Source: Dietzia natronolimnaea
Lineage (GTDB): Bacteria; Actinomycetota; Actinomycetes; Mycobacteriales; Mycobacteriaceae
DNA length: 64,000 bases
Assembly (NCBI RefSeq): GCF_002289575.1
Contig: NZ_NTGA01000015.1
Location: 87,945-151,944 of the forward strand
Direction of reading: 5' to 3'
Shown here: one piece after another, positions 48,020 to 56,897 of the stretch
Layout: the number at the start of each line of letters is the position of its first letter
How positions within the stretch are numbered: the stretch's first letter is position 1
Position numbers and translations under genes: made by a program
The notes under the pieces: generated by a model
Told to the model about the DNA's origin: nothing
Database searches by the model: none
Seen by the model: only the letters and a program-made list of their open reading frames with translations

Positions 48020-49060
48020 ATGACACCAGCCGGTCAGCCGTCGCGCCATGCCCTCCTCCCCCGCCTCATCGTGGCCCTGGCCTCCGCGGTCGCTCTGGCC
48101 CTCGGCCTTCTCGCCGTCGTCATCTCCCCCCGCGCCGACGCCGTCGTCCCCCTCTCCCCCGCGTTCGACAGCCTGGCCCGCGGCGTCGACTCCTCGAGTT
48201 GGCAGCATCCGCACGGCGCACACGTCGACTGGCACGCGGCCGCCGCATCAGGCCAGTCGTTCGCCTTCGTCAAGGCCACCGAGGGCACCGGCCCCGCGAA
48301 CCGCTACTACGAGGCCGACGTGGAAGCCGCCCGCGCCGCGGGGATGGCCGTGGGCAGCTACCACAAGGCGCGGCCCGCGATGGATCCCGCGATCCAGGCG
48401 CGCGCCTTCGCCACCCGGGTGCAGTCGGTGGGCGGCGAACAGTTGCCGCCGGTGCTCGACATCGAGACCGACGAGGGCAAGAACCCGCAGGAGCTGATCG
48501 AGTGGACGCGGGTCTTCCTCACGGAACTGCAGCACCTCACCGGTCGGACGCCGATCGTCTACACGTACCGGTTCTTCTGGATCGACCGGATGGCCAACAC
48601 CACCCAGTTCTCCGAGTACCCGCTGTGGCTGGCCGAGTACGGGGTCCCGGAGCCGACGCTCCCCGTGATCGGCGGGTGGAACGAGTGGCTGTTCTGGCAG
48701 AACTCGGAGACAGGCGAGGTGCCGGGCTTCACCGGTCCCGTGGACCTCAACATCTTCGCCGGGACACGCGAGGATCTCGGGGCGTGGATGGGGCCTGTCA
48801 CGCCGGGCGAGGCGCCGGCGCCCGCACCCGAGGCCGCGCCAGCTCCGGCGCCGGCGCCCGAACCGGCACCGGAGATCGCGCGCGTTCCGGATCCCGCACC
48901 GGTCCTCGATCCCGCTCCCGCCCCTGTCGCCGGGGGACGCGCGGAACCGGTCACCATCGTGGTCCCCGAAGGTCTCCCCGCGCCCGACGGCGTCAGGCTG
49001 CCCGAGACCGTCACCGTCCCGGCCCACATGCTCGACCAGATCCCGCCAGAGTTCCGCTAG
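48020..49060 (+). CDS. secreted GH25 muramidase
   Basis: This 346-residue protein has a signal peptide (hydrophobic to about ADAVV). The GH25 lysozyme domain (about 50-245) includes GVDSSSWQHP with an N-terminal Asp, FAFVKATEGTG, and the catalytic DxE in VLDIETDEG. The tail is a Pro/Ala-rich linker (PAPAPEPAP) and a short C-terminal segment (VVPEGLPAPDGVRLPE). It cleaves the N-acetylmuramic acid-N-acetylglucosamine bond of peptidoglycan. Its stop overlaps the convergent DUF3054 stop by 4 bases. Confidence 0.9.
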   Translation: MTPAGQPSRHALLPRLIVALASAVALALGLLAVVISPRADAVVPLSPAFDSLARGVDSSSWQHPHGAHVDWHAAAASGQSFAFVKATEGTGPANRYYEADVEAARAAGMAVGSYHKARPAMDPAIQARAFATRVQSVGGEQLPPVLDIETDEGKNPQELIEWTRVFLTELQHLTGRTPIVYTYRFFWIDRMANTTQFSEYPLWLAEYGVPEPTLPVIGGWNEWLFWQNSETGEVPGFTGPVDLNIFAGTREDLGAWMGPVTPGEAPAPAPEAAPAPAPAPEPAPEIARVPDPAPVLDPAPAPVAGGRAEPVTIVVPEGLPAPDGVRLPETVTVPAHMLDQIPPEFR

Positions 49061-49428
49061 ACCGCCCGGCGCCGGGACACCGCCGCCCGCAGCGCCCGCC
49101 AGCCCACGAGAAACACCCCGGTGGCGAGCGCGGCCACCACCATGAAACTCCAGTGCGGCACCCGCCCGTCACCCAGACCGCGGATCACCATCCCGCCGAC
49201 GAGCGTGCAGGCCCACACCACGACACCGGCTCGGACCCTCGCGGGGTCGCGGCGTGCGATCAGCACCGCGATCCACCCCACCAGCAGGCCCACCAGGAAA
49301 GGCCACGCCGTACCCCATACCTGGCCGATACCGAGGCCCTCGGAATGGGCACCGCGCCCGAAGGTCGCGAACACGACCACCGACACCGCGTCTAACAGGA
49401 ATACCAACGGAAGCGCCACCGTCGTCAC
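49057..49428 (-). CDS. DUF3054 membrane protein
   Basis: This 123-residue protein has four helices and the DUF3054 features LDAVSVVVFATFGRGAHSEG, WPFLVGLLVGW and VVWACTLVGGMVIRGL. Function unknown; widespread in actinobacteria. It overlaps the upstream LPG-synthase-like gene by 4 bases, so it belongs to that operon. Confidence 0.88.
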   Translation of the reverse strand: MTTVALPLVFLLDAVSVVVFATFGRGAHSEGLGIGQVWGTAWPFLVGLLVGWIAVLIARRDPARVRAGVVVWACTLVGGMVIRGLGDGRVPHWSFMVVAALATGVFLVGWRALRAAVSRRRAV

Positions 49429-50795
49429 GACTCCTTCTCGTCTCGTCGCGTCGGGCCACTCACCGCACAGGAGTCCTCGTCGGCCTCGACATGGGTCTCA
49501 TCGCGGGCCCCGCGGCCGCTCCCGTCACCCTCGCCCGGCTCGCCGGGCTCGCCCGTCCGCGTCCCGTCATCGCGGACCCGCAGGAGGGGGATCGGACCGG
49601 AATGGCCGTGGACGGTCGGGCGCCACGGCGTGCCGTGCAGCGGCCACATCGCGGCGATTCCGGCCGGCGGGGCGGCGACGACCGCGGACCGGTCAGGGTG
49701 GCCAGTAGTCGACGACGACGGGCGCTCCGGAGGGGGAGAGCCGTCCTCGTGGGCGACATCGGGGTCGACCTCCACTGCTCCACGGTAGAAGAGGAAGAAG
49801 ACCACCCACCCGGCCAGCGCCACCAGGACAAAGCTGACGATGCGGTAGAGGAACACCGCCGCGAATGCCTGATGCGCACCGAGTCCGCCCGCGGTAAGTG
49901 CGGTGATGAGCGCGAACTCGACCGTCCCGAGCCCGCCCGGAGTGATCGGCGCGGAGGCCACGATCTTGCCGGTCACATAAGCGATGCACAGACCTCCGAT
50001 GCTGGGCTGCGCGCCGACCGCGTGGGCGGCCGCCCACAGGCAGCCGACATCGGCCACCCAGTTGAGCAGCGAGAACGCGAAGGCCTTGGAGAACTGGGTC
50101 TTGGTCATCTCGACCGCCTCGGCCTGCTCCACGATCTTGCGCACACCGGCGGCGCCGTGATCGGCGGACTTGCGTCGCCGCGCGTTGACCCAGGCCAGGA
50201 GGGTCAGCAGGGCCTCCTCGATCCTGTCCGGGTTCCGCGCGGCCCACTGCACCACCACCACGATCGCCACGAGACCGACGGCCGACAGCATGAGCAGGAA
50301 CGGGTTGGACACGCGGCCCACCAGGAAGAAGCCCGCCAGCGCGAGCAGCACGATCCCCACCGCCGACAGCACCCCGGAGATCACCAGCTGCCACGACGCC
50401 ACGACGCGGGTCGCACCCCACTGCCGGGTCTTGCGGTAGGTCAAGGTGGTCCCGAAGACCTGACCGCCGGGAATGCACGTCGAGAACGCGTTGGCGGAGA
50501 AGACCAGGCCGACGCTCCCCCAGTACCCCACCCTGACCCCGGCCGACTGGAGGAGCACCTTCTGCACGGAGCCGTAGCTGGACATGGAGAGGTACGAGAA
50601 CACCAACGCGACCGCGACCCATCCCCAGTGCGGATTGACCACCGCCGAGAACCCCTCGGCGAAGAACGGCATCTGTCCGCGGAGCCAGTAGAGGACGAAA
50701 CCCAGGACTGTGAGAGTGGCGATCGCCTTGAACCAGGGGTTGGCCAGGACCATCCGGACACCACGGCGAAGCGTGGTGCCCCGCGTCCCCTTCAT
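49425..50795 (-). CDS. LPG-synthase-type flippase-like membrane protein
   Basis: This 456-residue protein has about eight membrane helices (residues 15-345) of the lysylphosphatidylglycerol synthase TM family (YbhN/UPF0104), with a STCIPGGQVFGT loop and an APITPGGLGTVE loop. These resemble the flippase half of MprF without the synthase domain. A soluble C-terminal tail of about 110 residues is Pro/Gly/Asp-rich. I chose the ATG at 50795 because TATGGT lies 6 bases before it. Position next to mmpL3 matches Rv0204c of Mycobacterium, so a lipid-transport role in mycolate assembly is plausible but inferred. Confidence 0.8.
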   Translation of the reverse strand: MKGTRGTTLRRGVRMVLANPWFKAIATLTVLGFVLYWLRGQMPFFAEGFSAVVNPHWGWVAVALVFSYLSMSSYGSVQKVLLQSAGVRVGYWGSVGLVFSANAFSTCIPGGQVFGTTLTYRKTRQWGATRVVASWQLVISGVLSAVGIVLLALAGFFLVGRVSNPFLLMLSAVGLVAIVVVVQWAARNPDRIEEALLTLLAWVNARRRKSADHGAAGVRKIVEQAEAVEMTKTQFSKAFAFSLLNWVADVGCLWAAAHAVGAQPSIGGLCIAYVTGKIVASAPITPGGLGTVEFALITALTAGGLGAHQAFAAVFLYRIVSFVLVALAGWVVFFLFYRGAVEVDPDVAHEDGSPPPERPSSSTTGHPDRSAVVAAPPAGIAAMWPLHGTPWRPTVHGHSGPIPLLRVRDDGTRTGEPGEPGEGDGSGRGARDETHVEADEDSCAVSGPTRRDEKES

Positions 50796-50801
50796 CACGC
50801 C

Positions 50802-50807
50802 ACCATA
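50802..50807 (-). promoter_or_regulatory. leaderless -10 TATGGT of the LPG-synthase-like gene
   Basis: Minus-strand TATGGT ends 6 bases before the ATG at 50795; no ribosome binding site. Confidence 0.45.
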
Positions 50808-50859
50808 ACCCGCGGGACGGCCGGGACCCAGGTTCACACTCCGGGGGCCGGGCCGGGCC

Positions 50860-53352
50860 TCACGCGTCGTGATCGCGTTCCCTCTCCCGCTCCCGTTCCC
50901 GCCGGAGCCGGGCGATCAGCTCTGCCGCGGGGATCTTCTCCCCCGCGCCGCCGTCGTCCCGGCGACGGGGTTCGGATCGGGGTGCGGGCTCGGATCGGGG
51001 TGCGGGCTCGGGCTGCGGTGCGGGCTCGGGCTGCGGTGCGGGCTCGGGCTCGAGGACCCCCACCGCGGTCGCCGAGCCCTGCGCCTCCACCGCGTCGGAG
51101 GTCGCGGAGGTCGACCGTCCGTCCACGGGCCCGTCCGGGGCGGTGACCGGCGCACCGGCGCCCGCCGACCCGACCCGTCCCGGGCCTGCGACCAGGAGCT
51201 CGGGCTCGTCGTCGATCTCGGCCTCGCCCAGGCCGACGCGCTCCTGGACGCGCTTCATCCACTTCGGCGCCCACCAGTTGTCGGTGCCGAGCATCTGCAT
51301 CACCGACGGCACGAGCAGCATACGGATGACGGTGGCGTCGATGATGAGCGCGGCGATCATGCCGAAGGCGATGTACTTCATCATCACGATGTCCGAGAAC
51401 GCGAACGCGCCGGTCACCACGATGAGGATGAGCGCCGCCGAGGTGATGATCCGACCGGTGTGGGCCACCCCGTTGCGGATGGCCTCCGCGGTGCGGGCCC
51501 CGCGCGAACGCGCCTCCACCATCCGAGACACCAGGAACACCTCGTAGTCCGTGGACAGGCCGTAGATGATCGCCATGAGAAGCACGACCACGGGCGAGGT
51601 CAGCGGCCCCGGGGTGAAGCCGAGCAGGTCGGCGAGGTGGCCGTCGACGAAGATCCACGTGAGGATCCCGAGCGTGGCCCCCAGCCCCAGCAGGTTCATG
51701 ATCGCGGCCTTGATCGGCAGCACCAGCGAGCCGAACGCCAGGAACATGAGGATGGTGGTGGCGACGAGGACGTAGAGCACGAACCACGGCAGCCCGTCGA
51801 CCAGTGCCTCCACCGAATCGCGCTCCATGGCCGGGTTACCGCCCACGTAGACCTCGGTCCCGGCGGGGATCGGGAACGCCTGCAGGTACTCGACGGTGTC
51901 GGTGGCCGCGTTGCGGTCGACGACGCCGGTCTGCAGGACCACCACGTCGCGGCCCTGCGCGTCCTGCTGGCCGGACCTGGCGAACTGGAACGGCCCGGTC
52001 AGGCCCGGCGCCTCGTTCGCCGCGGAGCGGATCTGCGACAGAGTGGTGCCGTCCGACCCGATCACGACGAGTTTCACCGGATCCGTGCGGGTTCCGGGGA
52101 AGTTCTGGTCGTATTGTTCCTGCGCCACGCGGGTCGGGTTGTCCGGCGGGAGATAGGTCTCGTTGATGCCGCCGAACTTGACCCCGGAGAACGGGATGAT
52201 CAGCGCGACCAGGACCACCACGACCGGGACCGCCACGGCCACCGGGCGCTTCATCGAGAAGTCCGCGATGCGACCGAACAGTCCGTTCTCGACCTCCTCG
52301 CGTGAGCGGTGGCGCTGCAGGCGTTTGATGCCGAGCATGTCGACGCGGTGTCCGAGCATCATCAGAACGGCCGGCAGCAGGGTCACCGACAGAACTGCGG
52401 CGAGGATCACCGCGGCGATCGCGCCATAGGCCACCGATTTGAGGAAGTCCTGCGGGAAGATGAGCAGACCGGACAGGGTCACGCCCACCATGACCGCGGA
52501 GAACACCACCGTCCGACCGGCGGTCGCCACCGCGCGACGCACCGCCGCGTCCGGCGGATACCCCTCGGCCATCTCCTCCCTGAACCGGCTCACCACGAAC
52601 AACCCGTAGTCGATGGCCAGGCCCAGACCGATCAGGGTCACCACGTTCTGGGCGAAGGAGTTCACCGGCGTGACCAGGGAGAGCAGGTGCAGGGCACCGA
52701 GCGAGCCCACGATCGTCAGCACACCCACCGCGACGGGCAGGAACGCGGCGACGACCCCGCCGAAGACCACGATGAGCAGCAGGAACACCAGTGGGAGCGC
52801 GATCAGCTCCGCGCGCACGAGGTCGGCGTCCATGCCGTCCTGCAACGCCCCGGCGACGGCCTGCACACCCGCGACGTCCGTCTCGATCCCGTCGACGTCG
52901 ATCCGGTCCTCGATCACCCGGAAGTTCTGGAGGATCTCCTCCTCTTCTCCGGCGATCTGGATGGAGGCCACGGCGATGCCCTCGTCCCGGTTGACCAGGG
53001 CGGGGGACTGGTTGAACACGAAGCTGGTCACGCCGGTGACCTCGTCCGGGAACTCCGTGCGGATCGAGTCGAGCGAGGCCCGGATAGGCTCCTGGAACGC
53101 CGGATCGTCGACCGTGGTGCCCTCGGGGGCGTGGTAGGTGACGACGACGTCGCCCAGCGCGTCACGGCCGTACGCCTCCTGCTCGAGCCGCTCGACCGTC
53201 GCCCACCCGCTCTCCGGGTCCTCGAAGCCGCCCTGACCGAAGGCGTTTCCGAACATGCTGCCCGCCACGCTGAGCGCGGCCATGACCACGACCATGAAGA
53301 CCGTGACGAGGATGCGGCGGCGGGCGACGAGACGCCCGAGTGAGTTGAACAC
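50860..53352 (-). CDS. mmpL3: MmpL3-type trehalose monomycolate exporter
   Basis: This 830-residue RND transporter of the MMPL family has twelve predicted helices arranged 1+5+1+5, with two large periplasmic domains (about 40-190 and 395-540). The proton-relay Asp-Tyr pairs of MmpL3 are present in TM4 (GLAIDYGLF, near residue 247) and TM10 (GLSTDYEVF, near residue 600). A Pro/Glu-rich cytoplasmic tail has PEPAPQ and SEPAPR repeats. Neighbours trmB and NYN match the mycobacterial rv0206c-rv0208c order. It exports trehalose monomycolate for the outer membrane. The start is GTG, with GGAG 10 bases upstream. Confidence 0.9.
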   Translation of the reverse strand: MFNSLGRLVARRRILVTVFMVVVMAALSVAGSMFGNAFGQGGFEDPESGWATVERLEQEAYGRDALGDVVVTYHAPEGTTVDDPAFQEPIRASLDSIRTEFPDEVTGVTSFVFNQSPALVNRDEGIAVASIQIAGEEEEILQNFRVIEDRIDVDGIETDVAGVQAVAGALQDGMDADLVRAELIALPLVFLLLIVVFGGVVAAFLPVAVGVLTIVGSLGALHLLSLVTPVNSFAQNVVTLIGLGLAIDYGLFVVSRFREEMAEGYPPDAAVRRAVATAGRTVVFSAVMVGVTLSGLLIFPQDFLKSVAYGAIAAVILAAVLSVTLLPAVLMMLGHRVDMLGIKRLQRHRSREEVENGLFGRIADFSMKRPVAVAVPVVVVLVALIIPFSGVKFGGINETYLPPDNPTRVAQEQYDQNFPGTRTDPVKLVVIGSDGTTLSQIRSAANEAPGLTGPFQFARSGQQDAQGRDVVVLQTGVVDRNAATDTVEYLQAFPIPAGTEVYVGGNPAMERDSVEALVDGLPWFVLYVLVATTILMFLAFGSLVLPIKAAIMNLLGLGATLGILTWIFVDGHLADLLGFTPGPLTSPVVVLLMAIIYGLSTDYEVFLVSRMVEARSRGARTAEAIRNGVAHTGRIITSAALILIVVTGAFAFSDIVMMKYIAFGMIAALIIDATVIRMLLVPSVMQMLGTDNWWAPKWMKRVQERVGLGEAEIDDEPELLVAGPGRVGSAGAGAPVTAPDGPVDGRSTSATSDAVEAQGSATAVGVLEPEPAPQPEPAPQPEPAPRSEPAPRSEPRRRDDGGAGEKIPAAELIARLRRERERERERDHDA
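51000..51055 (-). repeat. in-frame tandem repeats in the mmpL3 tail
   Basis: Copies of an 18-bp unit (plus-strand GGTGCGGGCTCGGGCTGC and variants) encode the PEPAPQ and SEPAPR repeats of the MmpL3 C-terminal tail. Confidence 0.75.
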
Positions 53353-53364
53353 GGCTGCGCGCTC

Positions 53365-54039
53365 CTAACGCGAGGTGAGCAGGGCGGTGAGTGGCCGGAG
53401 CGGCTGCAACCAGGCCCCCTCGTCGGGCAGGTTCTCGAGGCTGACCCGGGGCAGGGGCTCCCGGAACACACCCGGGATGTCCTCCAGGTCGAGGAATCGG
53501 ATCGTGTCGTGCTGGACTGCCCAGGTGGCGTGCTCCCGGAAACCGATGACGGTGACGGGGATCTCGTCAGCGAGATCCTCCAGCGGTTCGCGGAACGCCT
53601 GCCCGTCGGCGGAGGCCACCACCACGCCCGCGAGTCGACCGGACTCGGCGCGCCGGTCGATGTGCTCGAGCATGTCGTCGTCGACATCCGAGTCCTCGCT
53701 GGTCTTGGGCTTGGCAAAGACCGCGAAGCCGACGTTGCGCAGGGCCTCGACCCAGGGGCGGACATTGTCCGAGGTACCCGGGACGATGTTGGTGAAGACG
53801 GTCGCCTCGGCCTCGAGGGTGTCGCCCGAACTCACCGACAGGTCGCCCGCGTACCCGAGCAGCCACCGCCCCAGCGCGTCGAAGCGCGGCCGGTAGAGGG
53901 CCGTCGGGCGTCCGCCGAGGATCGACCCCAGCCCCATGTCGACATTGGGCGCATCCCAGACGAGCAGCACCAGGCCCGGGTCGTCGGGCGGCACCACACC
54001 GGTGATCTCGTGGTCGTCCGGTCCGTCAGGTGGGGTCAT
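53365..54039 (-). CDS. NYN-domain protein (Rv0207c-like)
   Basis: This 224-residue protein has a PIN-like NYN fold: VLLVWDAPNVDMG (first acidic site), a middle helix, SEDSDVDDDMLEHI (second site) and VVVASADGQAF (third). In Mycobacterium a NYN gene sits between mmpL3 and trmB in the same order, so this is the likely orthologue of Rv0207c. It is probably an RNA-processing nuclease; the target is unknown. It is 12 bases from mmpL3. Confidence 0.85.
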   Translation of the reverse strand: MTPPDGPDDHEITGVVPPDDPGLVLLVWDAPNVDMGLGSILGGRPTALYRPRFDALGRWLLGYAGDLSVSSGDTLEAEATVFTNIVPGTSDNVRPWVEALRNVGFAVFAKPKTSEDSDVDDDMLEHIDRRAESGRLAGVVVASADGQAFREPLEDLADEIPVTVIGFREHATWAVQHDTIRFLDLEDIPGVFREPLPRVSLENLPDEGAWLQPLRPLTALLTSR

Positions 54040-54076
54040 CTTCTACAGCCTCGGCCTTCTCGGAGATACGGGTGTG

Positions 54077-54817
54077 TCAGTCTCTGCGGCGCCAGAGGAA
54101 CTCGTTGATCGCTCGTTCCTCCTGAAGACCCTTGCCCTCGAACTTCGTCACGGGTCGTTTCAGACTGAACGGTACGTGTCCGTCCCCGGTCGTGGCGTCG
54201 AGCCGCTCGAGAGACGGTTCGGCATCGCCGGTCTCGGCGATCCAGTCGGCGTAGTCGGCGTGGTCGGTGGCCACGTGGAGCACACCGCCGGGACGCAGGC
54301 GCGAGGAGATCAGGGCGAACGTCCCCGACTGCAGGAGACGGCGCTTGTGGTGGCGCGCCTTGGGCCACGGATCCGGGAAGAACACACGGACCCCGGTCAG
54401 GCTCGCCGGCGTGATCATGTTGGTGAGTACGTCCACCCCGTCGCCGCGGATCATCCGGACGTTCTCGAGTCCCTCACGCAGGATCATCCCCAGGAGCTGG
54501 GCCAGGCCGGGCTGATAGACCTCGACAGCGATCACGTCGACCTCCGGCTCCTCGGCCGCCATCGCCGCCGTGGACGTCCCCGTCCCGGAGCCGATCTCCA
54601 CGATCAGTGGCGCGACCCGGCCGAACATGGCCTGCGGATCGATCACCTCGTCCGCGACGTTGCGGCCGTAGGTGGGCCAGTGCTCCTCCCAGTTGCGTTG
54701 CTGGCCCGGGCGCAGGGTGCCGCGCCGGAACCGGTAGGCCGTGACCCGGGGGAACAGACGCGGGTCGTGATCAGGGGTCGATCCGTCCGCCGATCGGGGG
54801 CTTTCGCTCTGGTTCAC
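54077..54817 (-). CDS. trmB: tRNA (guanine-N7-)-methyltransferase
   Basis: This 246-residue SAM-dependent enzyme modifies G46 of tRNA. Motifs: SAM-binding VEIGSGTGTST (about residue 75), IAVEVYQPG, and the TrmB signature FFPDPWPKARHHKRRL. The C-terminal TKFEGKG and AINEFLWRR are typical. The start is GTG at 54817; the frame upstream is open but lacks coding character. Position beside mmpL3 supports the assignment. Confidence 0.92.
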   Translation of the reverse strand: MNQSESPRSADGSTPDHDPRLFPRVTAYRFRRGTLRPGQQRNWEEHWPTYGRNVADEVIDPQAMFGRVAPLIVEIGSGTGTSTAAMAAEEPEVDVIAVEVYQPGLAQLLGMILREGLENVRMIRGDGVDVLTNMITPASLTGVRVFFPDPWPKARHHKRRLLQSGTFALISSRLRPGGVLHVATDHADYADWIAETGDAEPSLERLDATTGDGHVPFSLKRPVTKFEGKGLQEERAINEFLWRRRD

Positions 54818-54903
54818 CCGGTCATCATCGCGTAATCGGGGGCCCGGGTCCGAATCCAGGGGAAGGTCTTGCCGCGGGAGCCCGGCCGGGACACCATGAC
54901 CTC

Positions 54904-55554
54904 GTGCCGATCGTGACCCAGGACGCCGCCACCCGAACCAGGGTGCGGCCCCCTGGCGCCGACCCCGTCTCGCGGGTCCGACGGATGGTCGGTTCCGCCC
55001 GGGAGCACGGTGTCGGCCACGCGGCCGGAGACGGCCTCCGCGAGCTCGAACGGGCCCTCGACCGCGTCGACGCGCCGGTGGACATCCGCGTACGCGGCGG
55101 ACTCGGGTCGGGTCGACGCACCCTCGCCGCGGCCCTGCGGACGCGACGGGGGTGGCGGCCCACGGTCGAGGACCTGGACGTGCTGGCCGCACCCGGGCGA
55201 CCGGTGGGTCCTGCACCCGATGCCGAGATCATCTGCCTGCGCACGGCGCCCTGCCGCCACGAGGAGGCCTGGATGCGGCGGCCTCGCGCGCACTCCCTGC
55301 TGGTGGTGGCCACCGGCGTCGACGGTGCCGACCCGCCCCGGTGGGCCCGTGAGTTCCCCGCGGTGGACGCCCGGCAGCCGTCCGATACGTCTCTCGACGC
55401 TGTCGTGGCCTTCCTCGACCGGGCCCTGGAGAGCCTCGCCGCCGTGCGTCTGGCCCGCCTGGAGTCGGAACTGGAGACTCTCGCGGTCGACGACCGCGTC
55501 GGCGACCTCGCCGAGGCGGCGTTGTGTGCACTGGGCCCGAAGGGCAGGACATGA
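54904..55554 (+). CDS. Rv0209-like protein with degenerate P-loop
   Basis: This 216-residue protein contains VRGGLGSGRRTLAAALR (about residues 61-77), a Walker A-like loop in which the Lys is Arg, followed by strand/helix pairs and an NVATG-like LLVVATGVDGAD segment. The Walker B is not clear. It overlaps the next gene by 4 bases. In Mycobacterium two uncharacterised genes (Rv0209, Rv0210) occupy this position before pckA; equivalence is inferred from order. The start is GTG. Confidence 0.65.
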   Translation: MPIVTQDAATRTRVRPPGADPVSRVRRMVGSAREHGVGHAAGDGLRELERALDRVDAPVDIRVRGGLGSGRRTLAAALRTRRGWRPTVEDLDVLAAPGRPVGPAPDAEIICLRTAPCRHEEAWMRRPRAHSLLVVATGVDGADPPRWAREFPAVDARQPSDTSLDAVVAFLDRALESLAAVRLARLESELETLAVDDRVGDLAEAALCALGPKGRT

Positions 55555-56897
55555 GCGGGAACCCGGCGGACCCGCGCGGACGGGGCGCCCTGACCGTGGC
55601 CGTGCTCGGCGCGCGGGACTCCGCCGCGCCGGCGGTCGCCGAGGCCCTCGGGGCGGTCGCGGGCCAGCCCGGTGCCGACAGCGGCCGGCACATCCGTGTC
55701 CTCGTCGACGCCGGACCCGACGAGCGGCCGGACGCGGCGGTCCTCGTCGTCGACGCCGTCTGCCCGATCCGTCCCGACGACCTCGAGGTCGCCCGTGGCG
55801 TGGCCTCCCGCGTCCCACTGGCGGTGGCCCTCGCCGGGGGAGTCGGCTCATGCCACCCCGACGCCCTGGCTCAGACCCTCGACGTCACCACCCGACGACT
55901 GGCCGAGGCGGGGGTGACGGCACCCGTGCGGGTGGTGGACTCCGACCCCTCCGCCGCGGCCGACCTGCTCCGGGTGGTGCTCGACGCCCCTGCCCCGGGG
56001 CCCGCCGCCGCGGGCACGGCCGGGTCGCGCGCGGGTCGGGGCAGCCTCCGCGGCGGAGCCGATCGGGCGACCGCACCGGACCCGGGCCCGGACACCGTCG
56101 ACTGGCTCCTCGCGCGCCGCACCGAGGCGATCACCTCGCGGTCACAGGCGCTGCGGCAGGACGTCCAGGCATTGCGTATGGAGGTCGTGCAGGACCTGCA
56201 CCGGTCGATGCGCGACCTCGGCTCGCGCGTACGGGAGGAACTCGCGGCCGCGCCCAGATCACGAGTCGACGGGATCGTCCGGGCGCTGGCCTCCGACGCC
56301 GATCGCGCGATCGCGGGGACCATCGTCCGGGCGGACCGTCGTGCGGACGCTCTCGTGGCCCGACACCTCGGCGCCTCCGCACCCACGACGCCGCGGATCC
56401 CCGCACCGACGGGCGGCATCACGCCGGGTCGTCCGCCCCGGAACACCGCGGAGGAGTCGATCGTGATGATCATGGGTGCCGCCGGCGGGACCGGCGTGGG
56501 TCGCATGCTCCTGGCACCACTCGCCGAGGTCCCCGGACTGTCGGTGGTGGTGATCCCGTTGGCACTGATCTGCGGCGTCGCGCTCGGGTGGACGACGGTC
56601 ACGGTCCGCCGGACCCAGTCGCTCCGGACACACACGGCCGCCGTCGTGACGGAACGACTCGCCGCCCTGCGCGCGGAGGTGGAGCAGTCCCTCGGCGCCA
56701 GGATCCTGGCCGCGGAGTCCACCATCACCGACGGCTTCGCTCACGACCCGGGCCCACGGGTCGCCGACCTCGAACGCCGTATCCGCCGGTCACGGCTCGC
56801 CGGGAGAGCCCCCGGAACCACGCCGGCCGCAGTCTCCCCGGATACCGTTGGCACTCCCACGCCCGCCCTCGCCACCCCAGGGAGCCCCTCGACATGA
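55551..56897 (+). CDS. Rv0210-like membrane-linked protein, unknown function
   Basis: This 448-residue protein opens with a GTPase-like strand and loop (LTVAVLGARDSAAPA), where the P-loop Lys is missing, and AAVLVVDAV resembling a Walker B strand. A helical middle (about 180-280, EAITSRSQALRQDVQALRM) leads to hydrophobic segments near 300-345 (IVMIMGAAGGTGVGRML; VVVIPLALICGVALGW) and a basic tail. The layout recalls dynamin-like or P-loop proteins with a membrane-interacting end, but this is a guess. It is coupled to both neighbours by ATGA overlaps. Confidence 0.6.
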   Translation: MSGNPADPRGRGALTVAVLGARDSAAPAVAEALGAVAGQPGADSGRHIRVLVDAGPDERPDAAVLVVDAVCPIRPDDLEVARGVASRVPLAVALAGGVGSCHPDALAQTLDVTTRRLAEAGVTAPVRVVDSDPSAAADLLRVVLDAPAPGPAAAGTAGSRAGRGSLRGGADRATAPDPGPDTVDWLLARRTEAITSRSQALRQDVQALRMEVVQDLHRSMRDLGSRVREELAAAPRSRVDGIVRALASDADRAIAGTIVRADRRADALVARHLGASAPTTPRIPAPTGGITPGRPPRNTAEESIVMIMGAAGGTGVGRMLLAPLAEVPGLSVVVIPLALICGVALGWTTVTVRRTQSLRTHTAAVVTERLAALRAEVEQSLGARILAAESTITDGFAHDPGPRVADLERRIRRSRLAGRAPGTTPAAVSPDTVGTPTPALATPGSPST

